A DNA stretch of 64,000 bases, from contig CBDFNN010000004.1 of the NCBI GenBank assembly GCA_965250215.1, positions 2,232,001-2,296,000 of the forward strand, in the 5' to 3' direction. The DNA comes from CBDFNN01 sp965250215 (lineage in GTDB: Bacteria; Bacteroidota; Rhodothermia; Rhodothermales; DATKEJ01). Under the pieces are notes generated by a model that had not been told where the DNA came from, did no database searches, and was given only the letters and a program-made list of their open reading frames with translations. Positions 35,624-45,643 of this stretch are shown here, in pieces. The first letter of the stretch is position 1. Every line of letters begins with the position of its first letter. A program made the translations under genes and the position numbers.

Positions 35624-36942
35624 GAAAGGTCCTCCTAATAAGCTATTACTTTCCGCCTGCAGGAGGCGTCTCTGTGCAGCGAGTACTAAAGTTTACAAAG
35701 TACCTTGCTAGATTTGGCTGGGAGCCTGTGGTCCTTACCGTCGGAAATGGTGCCTATCCCGTCATTGATGAAACGCTTGCTCGCCAAATACCTCCTGAAA
35801 CAAAAGTAAGGCGAGTTTCTTCGTGGGACCCTTTCGCTTATTACGCCAGATTCGTCGGAAAAGAGAAGGGAGCTAGCACAAGTTTTTCGAGCGAAAAGGA
35901 AGTGGATTGGAGGGAGAGTCTTTCTCGGAGCATTCGAGGAAATCTTTTTATTCCCGATGCACGCCGTGCTTGGGTCAAACCGGCGATTAAAGCGGGGCTT
36001 GATTTGGTAAACAGGGAGGGGATCGAGGCAATTATTAGTTCGGGACCTCCTCATTCTACCCATTTAATTGCTCGCGGGATCAAGAGAAAGACAGGGATAG
36101 CCTGGATCGCCGACTTTAGGGATTTATGGACTGAAATCGACTATAAGGATCAAATGCCGCAGTCAAAATTAGCGGCTTGGTTCGACGCAAACTACGAAAG
36201 GAGTGTTCTTCTTGAAGCCGATATGGTTTCCACAGTCAGTCCGTCTTGTAAAACGAGCCTCGAGTCGATTGAAGACTCGATTGATTGTAAAGTGATTGCA
36301 AACGGCTTCGATCCGGACGACTATTCTTCTTTTGGAAAGCCCGCCCCATCTGATAGATTTACCCTTACTTACGCCGGCACTTTAGGACCAACAAGGAATC
36401 CAAGTTCTTTGTGGAGGGCCATATCTCACATGCGTAGCAAAGGCTTTCTGAAACACCTTCAACTACGGTTTTTTGGCTCTGTCGACGCTAGTGTTCGCCG
36501 GGAAATCTTGAGAAATAGTCTGGACGATATTTGTGATTTTGCTGGCGCAGTTTCTCACTCAAATGTGTTGCAGGAAATGCTTGAAAGCAATCTCCTTTTA
36601 TTGCTGATAAACCGTGTATCCGAAAAAACGATGGCCGGAATAACTCCGGGAAAGATGTTTGAATACATGGCCAGTGGAGTACCAATTTTAGGCTTGGGTT
36701 CGTCTGAAGGAGATGCGGCTAAAATACTCTTGGAGACAGATTCAGGCGAAATGCTAGATTATGACGATCAAGAGGGTCTGGAATCAGTTTTGGCTCGTTT
36801 ATATCGAACTTGGGAAGAAGAAAGACAGACAGAAGTGAAAGGACTTCGGATCTCAGATGAGGTCTTGAAAAAGTATAATCGGATTGAGCAATCAAGAATG
36901 ATGGCAGAATATCTCGATTTTATAGCGAAGGGAAAGGTCTAA
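35620..36942 (+). CDS. Glycosyltransferase family 4-like protein
   Basis: A 440-residue GT-B glycosyltransferase. The N-terminal domain begins RKVLLISYYFPPAGGVSVQRV, a start typical of GT4-like proteins of polysaccharide clusters. The C-terminal nucleotide-sugar domain has LTYAGTLGPTRNP (about 251-263) and a donor-binding stretch TPGKMFEYMASGVPILGLGS with the conserved glutamate. TTG start, overlapping the methyltransferase stop (TTGA). It is the last gene of the plsC operon and converges on another glycosyltransferase 10 bp away. Donor and acceptor unknown. Confidence 0.88.
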   Translation: MRKVLLISYYFPPAGGVSVQRVLKFTKYLARFGWEPVVLTVGNGAYPVIDETLARQIPPETKVRRVSSWDPFAYYARFVGKEKGASTSFSSEKEVDWRESLSRSIRGNLFIPDARRAWVKPAIKAGLDLVNREGIEAIISSGPPHSTHLIARGIKRKTGIAWIADFRDLWTEIDYKDQMPQSKLAAWFDANYERSVLLEADMVSTVSPSCKTSLESIEDSIDCKVIANGFDPDDYSSFGKPAPSDRFTLTYAGTLGPTRNPSSLWRAISHMRSKGFLKHLQLRFFGSVDASVRREILRNSLDDICDFAGAVSHSNVLQEMLESNLLLLLINRVSEKTMAGITPGKMFEYMASGVPILGLGSSEGDAAKILLETDSGEMLDYDDQEGLESVLARLYRTWEEERQTEVKGLRISDEVLKKYNRIEQSRMMAEYLDFIAKGKV

Positions 36943-36952
36943 GATGCGCCTT

Positions 36953-38149
36953 TCAATCTGTCGCAGACAGCTCTCTGTATAGCTTGATCAATTCCCGTGC
37001 GCTTTCTTGCCAATTGTATTTAGCTGTAACGGCTTGAAGACCACGCTCGCCCATTGCTTGACGTTTGGTGAGCTCCAATTCTGCCAAATTGCCCATTTGC
37101 TTGGCAAATGATTCGGCGTCTCGGGATTCAAAAATATATCCCGTCTGAGTCTCTTTTACTATTCGTGCCAAGGGATCGCAATTAGATACGAGCACCGGTT
37201 TCGATTGGTACATATACTGGAATAGTTTATGTGGAATTGTGCTGTCAGTATGATCTGTTTTAAGATGAGGTATGACCCCGACATTGCCAGCCTTGATAAA
37301 TGATCGCATACTTTCTATCGGCATTCGCCCTGTAAACTCTATATGTTCATCGAGACCCATCTTGCTTGAAAGAGCACGAAGGTTCCCCTCTGTTCGCCCT
37401 GATCCTACTATGAGAAGCTTGAATTGTGGATGCCTCTCGATCAACATAGGCAGTCCTTCAATCATTGTATCTAATCCTCGATGTGCATCGATACCTCCAA
37501 CATAGACCGCAACAAATCTCTCGTGCCCTTTAGACAAAATCGATGCCTCATCTGGATATCGATCAAATTCTCGTCGGTTGACTGTATTCGAAACGATTGA
37601 GACTTTCTCAGGCGGGACACCTAAGCTCGCAAGTCGATTTCGGGCTTCCTCCACCACGACAATTACTCGGTCAACGAGTTTTAGCGCAGCGAGCTCTTTT
37701 CTTTGCCAGCGTTTCGGTGAAACCAATTTGTTTACAAAGCGGCCGCTGCTCCATGCATAATGATTTAGGGCGGCAGGATAATTTTCGTGTAGATCGGAGA
37801 CGATACTAATTTTACCCAGACCAGCTTTTATGCAACCTGTCAGCAGGGGGAGGTCGTGAACATGCAAACAGTCATATTTAGACTTTCCAAGTTGAGATCT
37901 TACTTGTTTTTCTACAAACCGATCGAAGAATCCAAAGCGCGAAGCAAGACCTTTCGATTTATTAAATCGAAAAGTAGAAACAGAAGAATGGATGACCTGA
38001 ATTCCTCGATGATTGAAGCTCTTTTTCGAATTCCCACCAAAAAGACAAAGTAGAGTTAGCTCGTGGCCAGACTCGATGAGTGAAATAGCTTCGTTTTCGA
38101 CTCGAATGTCCGTTGGAAATTCGAGGTCGAGAACCATCAAGATTCTCAT
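36953..38149 (-). CDS. Glycosyltransferase family 4 protein
   Basis: A 398-residue GT-B enzyme. N-terminal MRILMVLDLEFPTDIRVENEA resembles GT4 enzymes of exopolysaccharide or LPS clusters. HDLPLL and DLHENYP lie in the acceptor domain. The donor domain carries AVYVGGIDAHRG (about 216-227) and TIPHKLFQYMYQSKPVLVSN. It is not homologous in detail to its convergent neighbour; the two do not look like a recent duplication. It probably acts with that neighbour on an envelope glycan. Upstream it is divergent from the ybbR-like gene. Confidence 0.9.
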   Translation of the reverse strand: MRILMVLDLEFPTDIRVENEAISLIESGHELTLLCLFGGNSKKSFNHRGIQVIHSSVSTFRFNKSKGLASRFGFFDRFVEKQVRSQLGKSKYDCLHVHDLPLLTGCIKAGLGKISIVSDLHENYPAALNHYAWSSGRFVNKLVSPKRWQRKELAALKLVDRVIVVVEEARNRLASLGVPPEKVSIVSNTVNRREFDRYPDEASILSKGHERFVAVYVGGIDAHRGLDTMIEGLPMLIERHPQFKLLIVGSGRTEGNLRALSSKMGLDEHIEFTGRMPIESMRSFIKAGNVGVIPHLKTDHTDSTIPHKLFQYMYQSKPVLVSNCDPLARIVKETQTGYIFESRDAESFAKQMGNLAELELTKRQAMGERGLQAVTAKYNWQESARELIKLYRELSATD

Positions 38150-38246
38150 CCTCTATACCTTTTGGATCGTTTCATCTCTCTCTGCATAAAGGAAACTAGT
38201 GAAAAGGATTTTTGATTACTTTGCCTAGACAAAAGATTGCTTATTC

Positions 38247-39236
38247 GTGAAAGCTAGGTTCGAAAAATTATTGTATTGGGTCATCTCTCCGTCTCGAAAG
38301 AGTCGTGTCAGAGAACGCGACCCTCGCCGTCTATGGACAGCGATTGTCTCAGCGATACTTGCCATGGTGGTTTGGTTTGTGGTCAGTATGAGGCAAAACT
38401 GGACGATTGAGCAAAATATTCAAACTCAGTTGGTCAACGTGCCTGATGGATTTGCGCCCTCTGCTGAGCTCCCTGATTCCGTCAGAGCGGAATTTTCTGG
38501 ACCGGGCTGGGCTTTGTTACCCGTTCATCTAGAGCCACTCAATCTCTCCATACAAGCACCGAATGAGGGTGGAGAGGTACGACTGAACGAGGAGTTGGCT
38601 CATCAAATGCCTCCGGGGGTAAACTTACTTAGCCTAGCGACAGAGAGAGTTCAGGTTGATTTGGACGAGAGATTGACGAAGACCATTCCGATTCGGCTTA
38701 GGTCGCAATTGATGACCACTAATCCGGAGTATGGATTAAGGGGCAACCCAACTGTGAGTCCTGACTCCATAACCGTTTCAGGTGCACGCTCGATATTAGA
38801 ATCGATGGAGTATTGGCCAACCGAGATGTATAAAAATGTTAATCTAGGAACGAGCGGTATCACGGTATCAATTCCAGTCTTAGATTCTCTCGATACTATT
38901 ATTCAGAGAAACGTTGATCAAGTGGAGCTTGTGATTCCTGTGACTCAATTTACCGAGGTGGTTCGAGTCCTTCCGGTGGAGCTCGAAGACTCAGTGCCAG
39001 GAGAAAACGAATATCGTTTTCAACCGAATCAAGTTCGTGTCCGCTTTCAGGTACCGATCGATCAATACGAAAGAGCTGGGCAGGCCTACTTTAAGGTTAT
39101 CGCTCGTCGTGAAAGTATCCGACAAGATTATGGAACGGGAGTTATCCGATTGGACATAGACAGGTCGCAAGATCTAATTATTTCGAATCTTCGACTCGAA
39201 CCAAATCGGGTTGAGTTTTATGTGATCGCTGAGTAA
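38247..39236 (+). CDS. YbbR-like domain protein
   Basis: A 329-residue bitopic protein. A basic cytoplasmic N-terminus is followed by one membrane span (about 32-47, AIVSAILAMVVWFVVSM) and an extracytoplasmic region of tandem YbbR-like beta domains (about 50-325). Phrases such as VNVPDGFAPSAELPDSVRAEFSG and SPDSITVSGARSILESM mark them. In Firmicutes the related CdaR regulates a diadenylate cyclase; no cdaA is adjacent here, so the role is open. The start is GTG at 38247. Its 3' end overlaps the convergent menE gene by 19 bp. Confidence 0.82.
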   Translation: MKARFEKLLYWVISPSRKSRVRERDPRRLWTAIVSAILAMVVWFVVSMRQNWTIEQNIQTQLVNVPDGFAPSAELPDSVRAEFSGPGWALLPVHLEPLNLSIQAPNEGGEVRLNEELAHQMPPGVNLLSLATERVQVDLDERLTKTIPIRLRSQLMTTNPEYGLRGNPTVSPDSITVSGARSILESMEYWPTEMYKNVNLGTSGITVSIPVLDSLDTIIQRNVDQVELVIPVTQFTEVVRVLPVELEDSVPGENEYRFQPNQVRVRFQVPIDQYERAGQAYFKVIARRESIRQDYGTGVIRLDIDRSQDLIISNLRLEPNRVEFYVIAE

Positions 39237-40630
39237 GCCCTTGTCGCCCATTCTGCGAGCTGAGGCCTAGAGTATTTCAATCGATGTTTTGAAAGGGGTG
39301 GCAGAGGAAAGAAATGATCTGGCTGCATAAAGCCGGCTAAATCGATCTCAAGCGTCTCTTGAAGTTCAGTCGCGATTTCTGAAGAATAAGGCTGGATAAG
39401 AGCTACCGGTCTGAAACCCCATTTTTCATGATCCACTGGAACGACCCAACACTGCTGGACCAGCCCAGTCTTCGTAACTTCTTTCTCGATTAGTTCTGGA
39501 TGAATGTTCTCACCTCCACTGATGAACATATTGTCCATGCGGCCTAGAACATAGAGTTGGCCATCTTCACCAAAATGTCCGAGATCCCCGGTGGGGAAAT
39601 GAGCCACGCTATTTTGATAGACGGTTGAAATGTGATCGCCGTTTATCTTTGAGCATAGACACTCGCCACCAAGCAATATCTCTCCACTTTCAGAAATCTT
39701 TACACTTCGATATGGGAGGACTTGGCCAGATCGAGTCGGCGATTCGGAAAGCAAGGGAAGACTAGTAGTGGTAATTTGTGAAGCCATTTCGGTTGAGCCA
39801 TAACTGAGATGAACTGGAATGCCCAGTCTATCGGCGGTCGTGACCACTTCTGATGGAACAGCACTTCCGCCGAGTAGCACGTGCTTCAAAGATGTGCCTT
39901 CATTCGGAGTGAAGGTGCTCACCAGGGTTCGAAATTGACTCAGAACCAAAGATGCGTGTGTGACTTCTTCCTGACTGATCAGATTCGCTATGTTTTTGTC
40001 ATCGCTAGAGACAATGCAGGCTCCAGCGAAAAAACATCGAAATAGAATAGAAAGGCCACCCATATGATAGGCTGGTAGTATCCAGAGCCATCGATCGTCT
40101 GAAGACAATTCAATATTTCTACTGGATCCGAGAGCACTATAGGCATGTGCTCTAAACTCGTGATGTATGTCCTTGGCTTTTGCTGTAGAGCCAGAGCTAA
40201 AAAGGATTGTGCCGGCTTTGGCAAGATCTATTTCAGCGAAATTGGTATGCCCATCGGCTCCAGGCATGTCCTTGAGAAATTCGGTACTAAGAAGGTCGTC
40301 CGGATTTAGTGAAAGCTGAGAAAGTCTTTTTCTATTATCAGCCTTTGAATCTTGTGGATTCAGCACGACGACTTGCTTCGCAGCCCTCATTAGGGACCAA
40401 AAAATGACGATAAAGTCTGGAGTCCTGGAGAAATAGATAGCGACTCGTTCTTCTAATTCTGCTTCTTCAATCAAAAGACAGGCGTGTGAGATCCGCTCGT
40501 CAAGTTCTTTGTAGGAATACTCGCGATTGTCAATTCGCAGGGCAAGTGCATCGCCCTTGATCTCAGCCCAAAAAGAGACGGGACAGCGAATAGCAGGGGA
40601 TTGGAGATTCTCTCGTGTTAGAAGTGCCAA
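39218..40630 (-). CDS. menE: o-Succinylbenzoate--CoA ligase (MenE-type AMP-binding enzyme)
   Basis: A 470-residue ANL adenylate-forming ligase that activates o-succinylbenzoate with CoA in menaquinone synthesis. It has the phosphate loop ILFSSGSTAKAK (unusual A for the second-last glycine), LSYGSTEMASQI, and GDLGHFGEDGQLYVLGRMDNMFISGGENI cut into the standard A8 motif. The catalytic lysine region is SKHRLKYSRPQL. Its place as the last gene of menF-D-B-A-E supports MenE over other acyl-CoA ligases. It overlaps menA by 13 bp. Confidence 0.92.
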   Translation of the reverse strand: MALLTRENLQSPAIRCPVSFWAEIKGDALALRIDNREYSYKELDERISHACLLIEEAELEERVAIYFSRTPDFIVIFWSLMRAAKQVVVLNPQDSKADNRKRLSQLSLNPDDLLSTEFLKDMPGADGHTNFAEIDLAKAGTILFSSGSTAKAKDIHHEFRAHAYSALGSSRNIELSSDDRWLWILPAYHMGGLSILFRCFFAGACIVSSDDKNIANLISQEEVTHASLVLSQFRTLVSTFTPNEGTSLKHVLLGGSAVPSEVVTTADRLGIPVHLSYGSTEMASQITTTSLPLLSESPTRSGQVLPYRSVKISESGEILLGGECLCSKINGDHISTVYQNSVAHFPTGDLGHFGEDGQLYVLGRMDNMFISGGENIHPELIEKEVTKTGLVQQCWVVPVDHEKWGFRPVALIQPYSSEIATELQETLEIDLAGFMQPDHFFPLPPLSKHRLKYSRPQLAEWATRAYSAIT

Positions 40631-41517
40631 AGAATTGCTAGGCCAAGGTTGAATGCCAAAGCAATCTTTGCTGTTTGGCCGAGTATAGGATTCAATTTTT
40701 CACCACCTGTTTCATGGAGAACGATTTTGAAGGCGGGAATGGAAAAAAGTATGGCAAAGCTAGCTGCAATACTCATTCTATGATTTCCAGAAGAGATATA
40801 TAATAGCATAGGAAGAAGGCAAGCGCCGCAAATGCACACGATGTATTCCCATCTAGCGAAACCTCGACCGAATCTAACGGCAAGGGTTTTTTTATTAACA
40901 AGTCGGTCCTCGTCAATGTCTCGCAGATTGTTAACGGCCAGGAGCGCAACAGAAAAGAGACCAGGGGCCAGTCCTATTAAAATAGATTCATTTGACCAGG
41001 TCATGGCCTGAGCGAAATAGGTACCGGCAACTGCAACGGGTCCAAAAAATACCAAAACAAAAAGGTCACCAAGCCCGATGTATCCCAGAGGTTTGGGACC
41101 CGCCGTGTAAAGAATACCTGAAATAATTGAGCAGATTCCGATAGCTAAAAGGGGCCAGCCTGCACGGTAGACCAATACGAGGCCGAGGAGAAAGGAAAAA
41201 GTAAAAACGGCAACGATGGCCCTTTTCATTTCACTTTTAGACAATAGGCCGGCTTGAATTACTCGAAGAGGGCCTTGTCTTGAATCGCTGTCAGCTCCTT
41301 TCTCAAAGTCGGATATGTCGTTTACGAAGTTAGTGGCTACCTGAATTCCTATCGAGATGACAAGTGTGGCCAGTGCAACCCAAAGGACAAACATGTTGTC
41401 ATAGTAGGCTATTGACGAACCAAGAACGACTGGAACGAAAGCAGCCCAAAGGGTCTTTGGTCTTGTGGCAAGAATCCAAGCTTTGGTCTTGGAGACTTCG
41501 GGATTCTGTATCGCCAC
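40618..41517 (-). CDS. menA: 1,4-dihydroxy-2-naphthoate polyprenyltransferase
   Basis: UbiA-family membrane enzyme attaching the prenyl tail to dihydroxynaphthoate. Aspartate motifs NDISDFEKGADS and NLRDIDEDRLVNKKT bind the prenyl diphosphate through magnesium, amid about eight to nine membrane spans. The frame is open back into menB, to an ATG at 41568. The GTG at 41517 is preferred because it gives a normal N-terminus (AIQNPEVSKTKAWILATRPKT) and starts 4 bp after the menB stop, for 299 residues. Confidence 0.93.
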   Translation of the reverse strand: MAIQNPEVSKTKAWILATRPKTLWAAFVPVVLGSSIAYYDNMFVLWVALATLVISIGIQVATNFVNDISDFEKGADSDSRQGPLRVIQAGLLSKSEMKRAIVAVFTFSFLLGLVLVYRAGWPLLAIGICSIISGILYTAGPKPLGYIGLGDLFVLVFFGPVAVAGTYFAQAMTWSNESILIGLAPGLFSVALLAVNNLRDIDEDRLVNKKTLAVRFGRGFARWEYIVCICGACLLPMLLYISSGNHRMSIAASFAILFSIPAFKIVLHETGGEKLNPILGQTAKIALAFNLGLAILWHF

Positions 41518-41521
41518 TTTA

Positions 41522-42346
41522 TTAGGGGTTGCGAGTGAATTTATCGAACTCTGGGGGACGCTTCTCATTGTATGCGTTGCGGCCTTCCTGTCCTTCTTCA
41601 GTCATATAGAAGAGTAAGGTGGCGTTTCCAGCAAGCTCTTGAAGACCGGTCTGACCATCACAATCCGCGTTAAGTGCAGCCTTCAAACATCTGATAGCAA
41701 GAGGCGATTTCGAATTTATCTCGCGGCACCAGTCCACGGTTTCTTCTTCTAACTGTTCGTAGGGGACAACTTTATTAACGAGTCCCATTTTTTCGGCCTC
41801 TTCGGCGTTGTAAGGTCTGCAAAGGAACCATATTTCTCGTGCTTTTTTCTGACCCACAATTCTGGCGAGATAGGAAGAACCGAAACCGCCATCAAAAGAA
41901 CCGACTCTTGGTCCGGTCTGCATGAATTTGGCATTGTCGGCCGCGATAGTCATATCGCAAACGACATGCAAAACGTGTCCGCCTCCGACGGCCCATCCGG
42001 CGACCATCGCAATCACAGGCTTGGGGCAGGTTCGGATTTGACGTTGAAGGTCAAGAACATTCAGGCGCATCATGCCTTTTTTTTCATTCTCATCCTTGTA
42101 GCCGGCATCTCCTCGAATTTTTTGATCACCACCTGAGCAGAAGGCCTCCTTCCCTTCACCGGTCAGAATGATTGCACCGATGTTTTCGTCGAATCTGGCA
42201 TTGTTCATCGCATCTGACATTTCGTCTACCGTCAAGGGACGAAATGCATTGCGAACATGAGGTCGGTTGATCGTAATCTTTGCGATGCCTTCCGCTTTCT
42301 CGTATTTAATGTCTTTGTAAGTCGCAGCTGATTGCCAGTCTATCAC
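41522..42346 (-). CDS. menB: 1,4-dihydroxy-2-naphthoyl-CoA synthase
   Basis: Crotonase-fold enzyme closing the second ring of the naphthoquinone from succinylbenzoyl-CoA. At 274 residues it shows the oxyanion-hole motifs SGGDQKIRG and AGWAVGGGHVLHVVCD, MenB-specific GPRVGSFDGGFGSSYLA and WFLCRPYNAEEA. It ends with the family-typical PPEFDKFTRNP. The gene sits 23 bp after menD. Very secure. Confidence 0.98.
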   Translation of the reverse strand: MIDWQSAATYKDIKYEKAEGIAKITINRPHVRNAFRPLTVDEMSDAMNNARFDENIGAIILTGEGKEAFCSGGDQKIRGDAGYKDENEKKGMMRLNVLDLQRQIRTCPKPVIAMVAGWAVGGGHVLHVVCDMTIAADNAKFMQTGPRVGSFDGGFGSSYLARIVGQKKAREIWFLCRPYNAEEAEKMGLVNKVVPYEQLEEETVDWCREINSKSPLAIRCLKAALNADCDGQTGLQELAGNATLLFYMTEEGQEGRNAYNEKRPPEFDKFTRNP

Positions 42347-42369
42347 GTTAAATCTGGGTTAGAGTTGAA

Positions 42370-44076
42370 TTAGATTCGTGGCCTCGACTCGGACACAAGC
42401 TTGCGTACTTTGACCGCTAAGTCTTGAGTGTCAGCCCTGTTGGTTTCAATTTCGATGATGGTCGATTTCTCGGATAAGAGCGAGTTAGCAAATTGTTCTC
42501 GAAAATCCTTAAGTGTATCAGGATTAACATAATCTAATCCAAAAAGCTTAGCAGCAGATTCAAAACTGAGCCCATGAGGGGTTCCAAAATACTTTTCGAA
42601 AACATTCTCGTGCTTGGCTATTGGAAGAAGTGAAAAGATTCCACCTCCGTCATTATTGATAACAACGATAGTCATGGCCTGCTCGTCGCAAAGCTTCAAT
42701 GAGTTTAGATCATGAAGGAAACCAAGATCTCCGATTAGTAAAACTCCTCGTCGTTCTGCTGCCTTTGCAAAACCAGTGGAGGAGGCTATCTGGCCATCGA
42801 TGCCGCTTGCACCACGGTTGCTTCCGCGAAGAAAGGGGATATCCTTTTTGCTCGCGAAAGAATCTACTTGTCGAATGGCAAGAGAATTGCCGATCCAAAG
42901 CGGGCTTTCTTCAGGCGTGAGACGGCATATGTTTTGAACAACGCTGGCCTCCGATAAGAAATTTAACGAGTCTTCAAATACATCTTCGATTTCCGTTTCC
43001 CGAGAAGAGATGGGCATTCTCAAAGGCACGACTTTTTCAGAATCGGACTTTTTTAGCCTCCCTTTCAAAGAAACCGATACCGAAAAACCAGGATCGACAA
43101 GCTCTGAGTAATTACAAATATGGATGTAGTTCAGCTCGGACCGTCGAGAAATCTCCGCTTGAATAGAGGACGAGGTGATTCGATCTCCAAGATGAATAAG
43201 ATTCACGACTCCATCGAAAAGTTCAGGTGCCAGCAGGTCGCCATAGGAAATGATTTGATCACCTGTAATTTGATGAGGGCAGGCTGCGTCCACAATTAGT
43301 GGAATACCCATATTTTGACAAAACCGTGCAAAAACATGGGCATCTTCAATACTTGTCTCACCGCCGAGGATCGCAAGAGACGATTCATTCAATGAAATGG
43401 AGTCGAGGTCAACTATCTCATCTACAATAGAACTCGGCTTTGCGACCTCGTTGAGCCATTCCAAAACTTCTGAGTTCCTAAAATCCGACTGTAAAGGAAT
43501 CTCATCTAGATTGCCGTGCAAGGGCTTTCTGAAACCAAGATTAACATGAATTGGGCCAGCATTGAATCCGACAGACGAACTTAGTCCCTCATCTATCAAC
43601 TTCAGTGCATCCAATATCTCAGATTCGTCAGGTGCTTCGCCGAAGCTGCCTTGCCATCTAGAGAATGGCTTGAGGATATCGTCTTGTGCAATGGTTTGAT
43701 TGGCACCTCTTTCCTTAAGCTCTGGTGGTCTATCAGCCGAGATAAAGACGAGAGGAGTATGAGACTTCCAAGCTTCGATAGCTGCGGGTAGAGCATTTGC
43801 CAAGGCCGTTCCAGAGGTGCAAACCCATGCGGCGTGGCATCCAGAGCTCGACTTCTTGTACTTCTGGTATTTTGCGAAGCCAAGTGCGCAAAAGCTTGAA
43901 CCCCTTTCGTCGTAATGGACAATTGATTCTACACCTGGGTGCTGGGAGATTGCGATTACTAGGGGAGTAGATCGAGAGCCTGGAGAAAGGAAGAAAGTCG
44001 TGACACCTCGTCGAAATAAGGTCTCAACAATAAGCTTGGCCCATAGAATATTTAAACGGGCTGTTTGGTCTGTCAC
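42370..44076 (-). CDS. menD: SEPHCHC synthase (MenD)
   Basis: Thiamine-diphosphate enzyme joining isochorismate and 2-oxoglutarate. In 568 residues it has FFLSPGSRSTPLVIA, HYDERGSSFCALG (the ThDP glutamate region), ISADRPPELKERGANQTI, and the ThDP/magnesium motif GDLGFLHDLNSL to NNDGGGIFSLLP (residues about 455-485). The start overlaps the menF stop by 4 bp. The next pathway genes menC and menH are not in the window. Confidence 0.97.
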   Translation of the reverse strand: MTDQTARLNILWAKLIVETLFRRGVTTFFLSPGSRSTPLVIAISQHPGVESIVHYDERGSSFCALGFAKYQKYKKSSSGCHAAWVCTSGTALANALPAAIEAWKSHTPLVFISADRPPELKERGANQTIAQDDILKPFSRWQGSFGEAPDESEILDALKLIDEGLSSSVGFNAGPIHVNLGFRKPLHGNLDEIPLQSDFRNSEVLEWLNEVAKPSSIVDEIVDLDSISLNESSLAILGGETSIEDAHVFARFCQNMGIPLIVDAACPHQITGDQIISYGDLLAPELFDGVVNLIHLGDRITSSSIQAEISRRSELNYIHICNYSELVDPGFSVSVSLKGRLKKSDSEKVVPLRMPISSRETEIEDVFEDSLNFLSEASVVQNICRLTPEESPLWIGNSLAIRQVDSFASKKDIPFLRGSNRGASGIDGQIASSTGFAKAAERRGVLLIGDLGFLHDLNSLKLCDEQAMTIVVINNDGGGIFSLLPIAKHENVFEKYFGTPHGLSFESAAKLFGLDYVNPDTLKDFREQFANSLLSEKSTIIEIETNRADTQDLAVKVRKLVSESRPRI

Positions 44077-45467
44077 GCTTCTTTCAATAGACGAAGGAAG
44101 TCACCGATCTTATTTTCAATTTCGCGCCATTCCTTTTCAGCAACTGAACCAGGAACGATGCCGGCTCCACTGTATAGATTGAGCTGCTTGCTAGAAAGGA
44201 GACCCGATCTGATGGCTACGGCAAACTCAGAACTGTCTTTTGCGAGCCACCCAACTGGTCCTGCGTACCATCCACGATTGAAAGACTCGATACGATCTAA
44301 AACCTCAAGTGCAAGTTCACCAGGGTATCCGCCAACTGCTGGAGTCGGATGGAGAGCGTTCAATATATCAAGTTCAGCGTGGCCTTCCTTGAGGCGTCCC
44401 TTGTAACTAGTCTGGAGGTGCAAGTGATGCTCTAAATGCATTACTCGCGGATCTAACTCCTCCTCGATTCTATCCATTAATGGTGACAAGGCCTCGTGAA
44501 TCGAGATACGAACATATTCGTGTTCGCGTCTGTCTTTCTCGCTGGTAAGAAGCTCGGAGGCAAGTTCAGCGTCTCGGTTGGGATCGCCTGTCAATGTTCG
44601 AGTACCGGCAACAGCCTCGGTTTTCATTTGACGATCTTTCTTTCTAAAAAGACGCTCCGGTGATGCTCCGAAAAAACTATTTGACTCATCAGCTTGAAAC
44701 AGAAAATAGAAACAGTTTGATGTTTCTTTTCGCAGCTGTTGCAATATGTCAATTCCTAAAGCGCTTTCCTTAAAATTGAATACGGAGCGGCGGGCTAGGA
44801 CGACCTTATCCAAGTCCGTGTGCTCAAAAGCATCTAGAGCCCACTCGATGTTTTCTGTCCATACATCTTGTTCTGGCACATTGCCAATTCTGTCTGACTT
44901 TGGAAGTTGAATATCATGCAGGATAGCGTCTCTATCGAACGAAGCCCTTGCGAGAAGAGACTCTATGTCCTCCAAAAGATGAGTATCTCGGGGTAAGACC
45001 AAGTTAATCGCCAGCGAGTTGAGATCATTCTTCCTTTGAAGCTCAAACCTTGGAAGCCAGAAAGAAGCTGCTCCAAATTTGCTCCACTCGTCTGCGATCG
45101 CTGAGCGATGATTGAAAGAGATTCCTCCATAGAATCTTGTGTCGGGATCGGCGTGGTTTAGCAGCTCTCTCATCTTATTCATGAGAAAGGAAGTTTGTTT
45201 GCTGTCTGCGCTTCGGAATGTCATGGCCGCACCAAAGCCACCAAACTGGTTCATTCCATCTCTGCTTGACCAGAAAAACTTCTGTGGGGAATCTTGAATG
45301 GAAAGCCAGGTAAGCACATCCCAACCCGGTGCTGCTACCGTAATTCGAAGCAATCTTTCTTTGGAGTCCAAGCTTGGTGCTGAGGAACCCAGCCGATGGA
45401 GTTTGCTAGCTAGTTCATCGAGAGATGAAACTTCTTCATGTCGCCTACTATTTTCGATTCCACTCAT
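44073..45467 (-). CDS. menF: Isochorismate synthase (MenF)
   Basis: First committed enzyme of menaquinone synthesis, converting chorismate to isochorismate. The 464-residue protein has the chorismate-binding C-terminal domain with DKVVLARR (general-base lysine), AVAGTRTLTGDPNRD, LHPTPAVGGYPGELA and the magnesium-binding SEFAVAIRSG to GAGIVPGS region. EntC-type enzymes share these motifs; the men context decides. It heads the minus-strand men operon and is divergent from the LPS transport operon. Confidence 0.95.
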   Translation of the reverse strand: MSGIENSRRHEEVSSLDELASKLHRLGSSAPSLDSKERLLRITVAAPGWDVLTWLSIQDSPQKFFWSSRDGMNQFGGFGAAMTFRSADSKQTSFLMNKMRELLNHADPDTRFYGGISFNHRSAIADEWSKFGAASFWLPRFELQRKNDLNSLAINLVLPRDTHLLEDIESLLARASFDRDAILHDIQLPKSDRIGNVPEQDVWTENIEWALDAFEHTDLDKVVLARRSVFNFKESALGIDILQQLRKETSNCFYFLFQADESNSFFGASPERLFRKKDRQMKTEAVAGTRTLTGDPNRDAELASELLTSEKDRREHEYVRISIHEALSPLMDRIEEELDPRVMHLEHHLHLQTSYKGRLKEGHAELDILNALHPTPAVGGYPGELALEVLDRIESFNRGWYAGPVGWLAKDSSEFAVAIRSGLLSSKQLNLYSGAGIVPGSVAEKEWREIENKIGDFLRLLKEA

Positions 45468-45522
45468 AGGATACGTGCCTAGCCAATAAGCTCGCTTGTC
45501 TTGCTAATGTCTGCTTCGTCAT

Positions 45523-45544
45523 ACTTTCAAATTAGAATGAAAGT
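45523..45544. promoter_or_regulatory. Inverted repeat between menF and the lpt operon
   Basis: ACTTTCA (45523-45529) and TGAAAGT (45538-45544) are perfect 7-bp arms around 8 bases, within the 176-bp divergent spacer. Position and symmetry suit a regulator site acting on one or both operons, but no regulator is known. The rest of the spacer is A/T-rich with no recognised element. Confidence 0.35.
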
Positions 45545-45643
45545 TACGATTCCTCTGTCCAAGGATACCAAATTTTGGGCAAAGATCATTTTTGTTTTAT
45601 GGGAATAGGATTAGCTTAAAATAGAACACGAAAAATAGAGAAA

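Noticed and set aside
41518..41568. Extended N-terminus of menA within menB
   Set aside because: It would overlap menB and add non-family residues; the GTG at 41517 gives the usual MenA start just after the menB stop.
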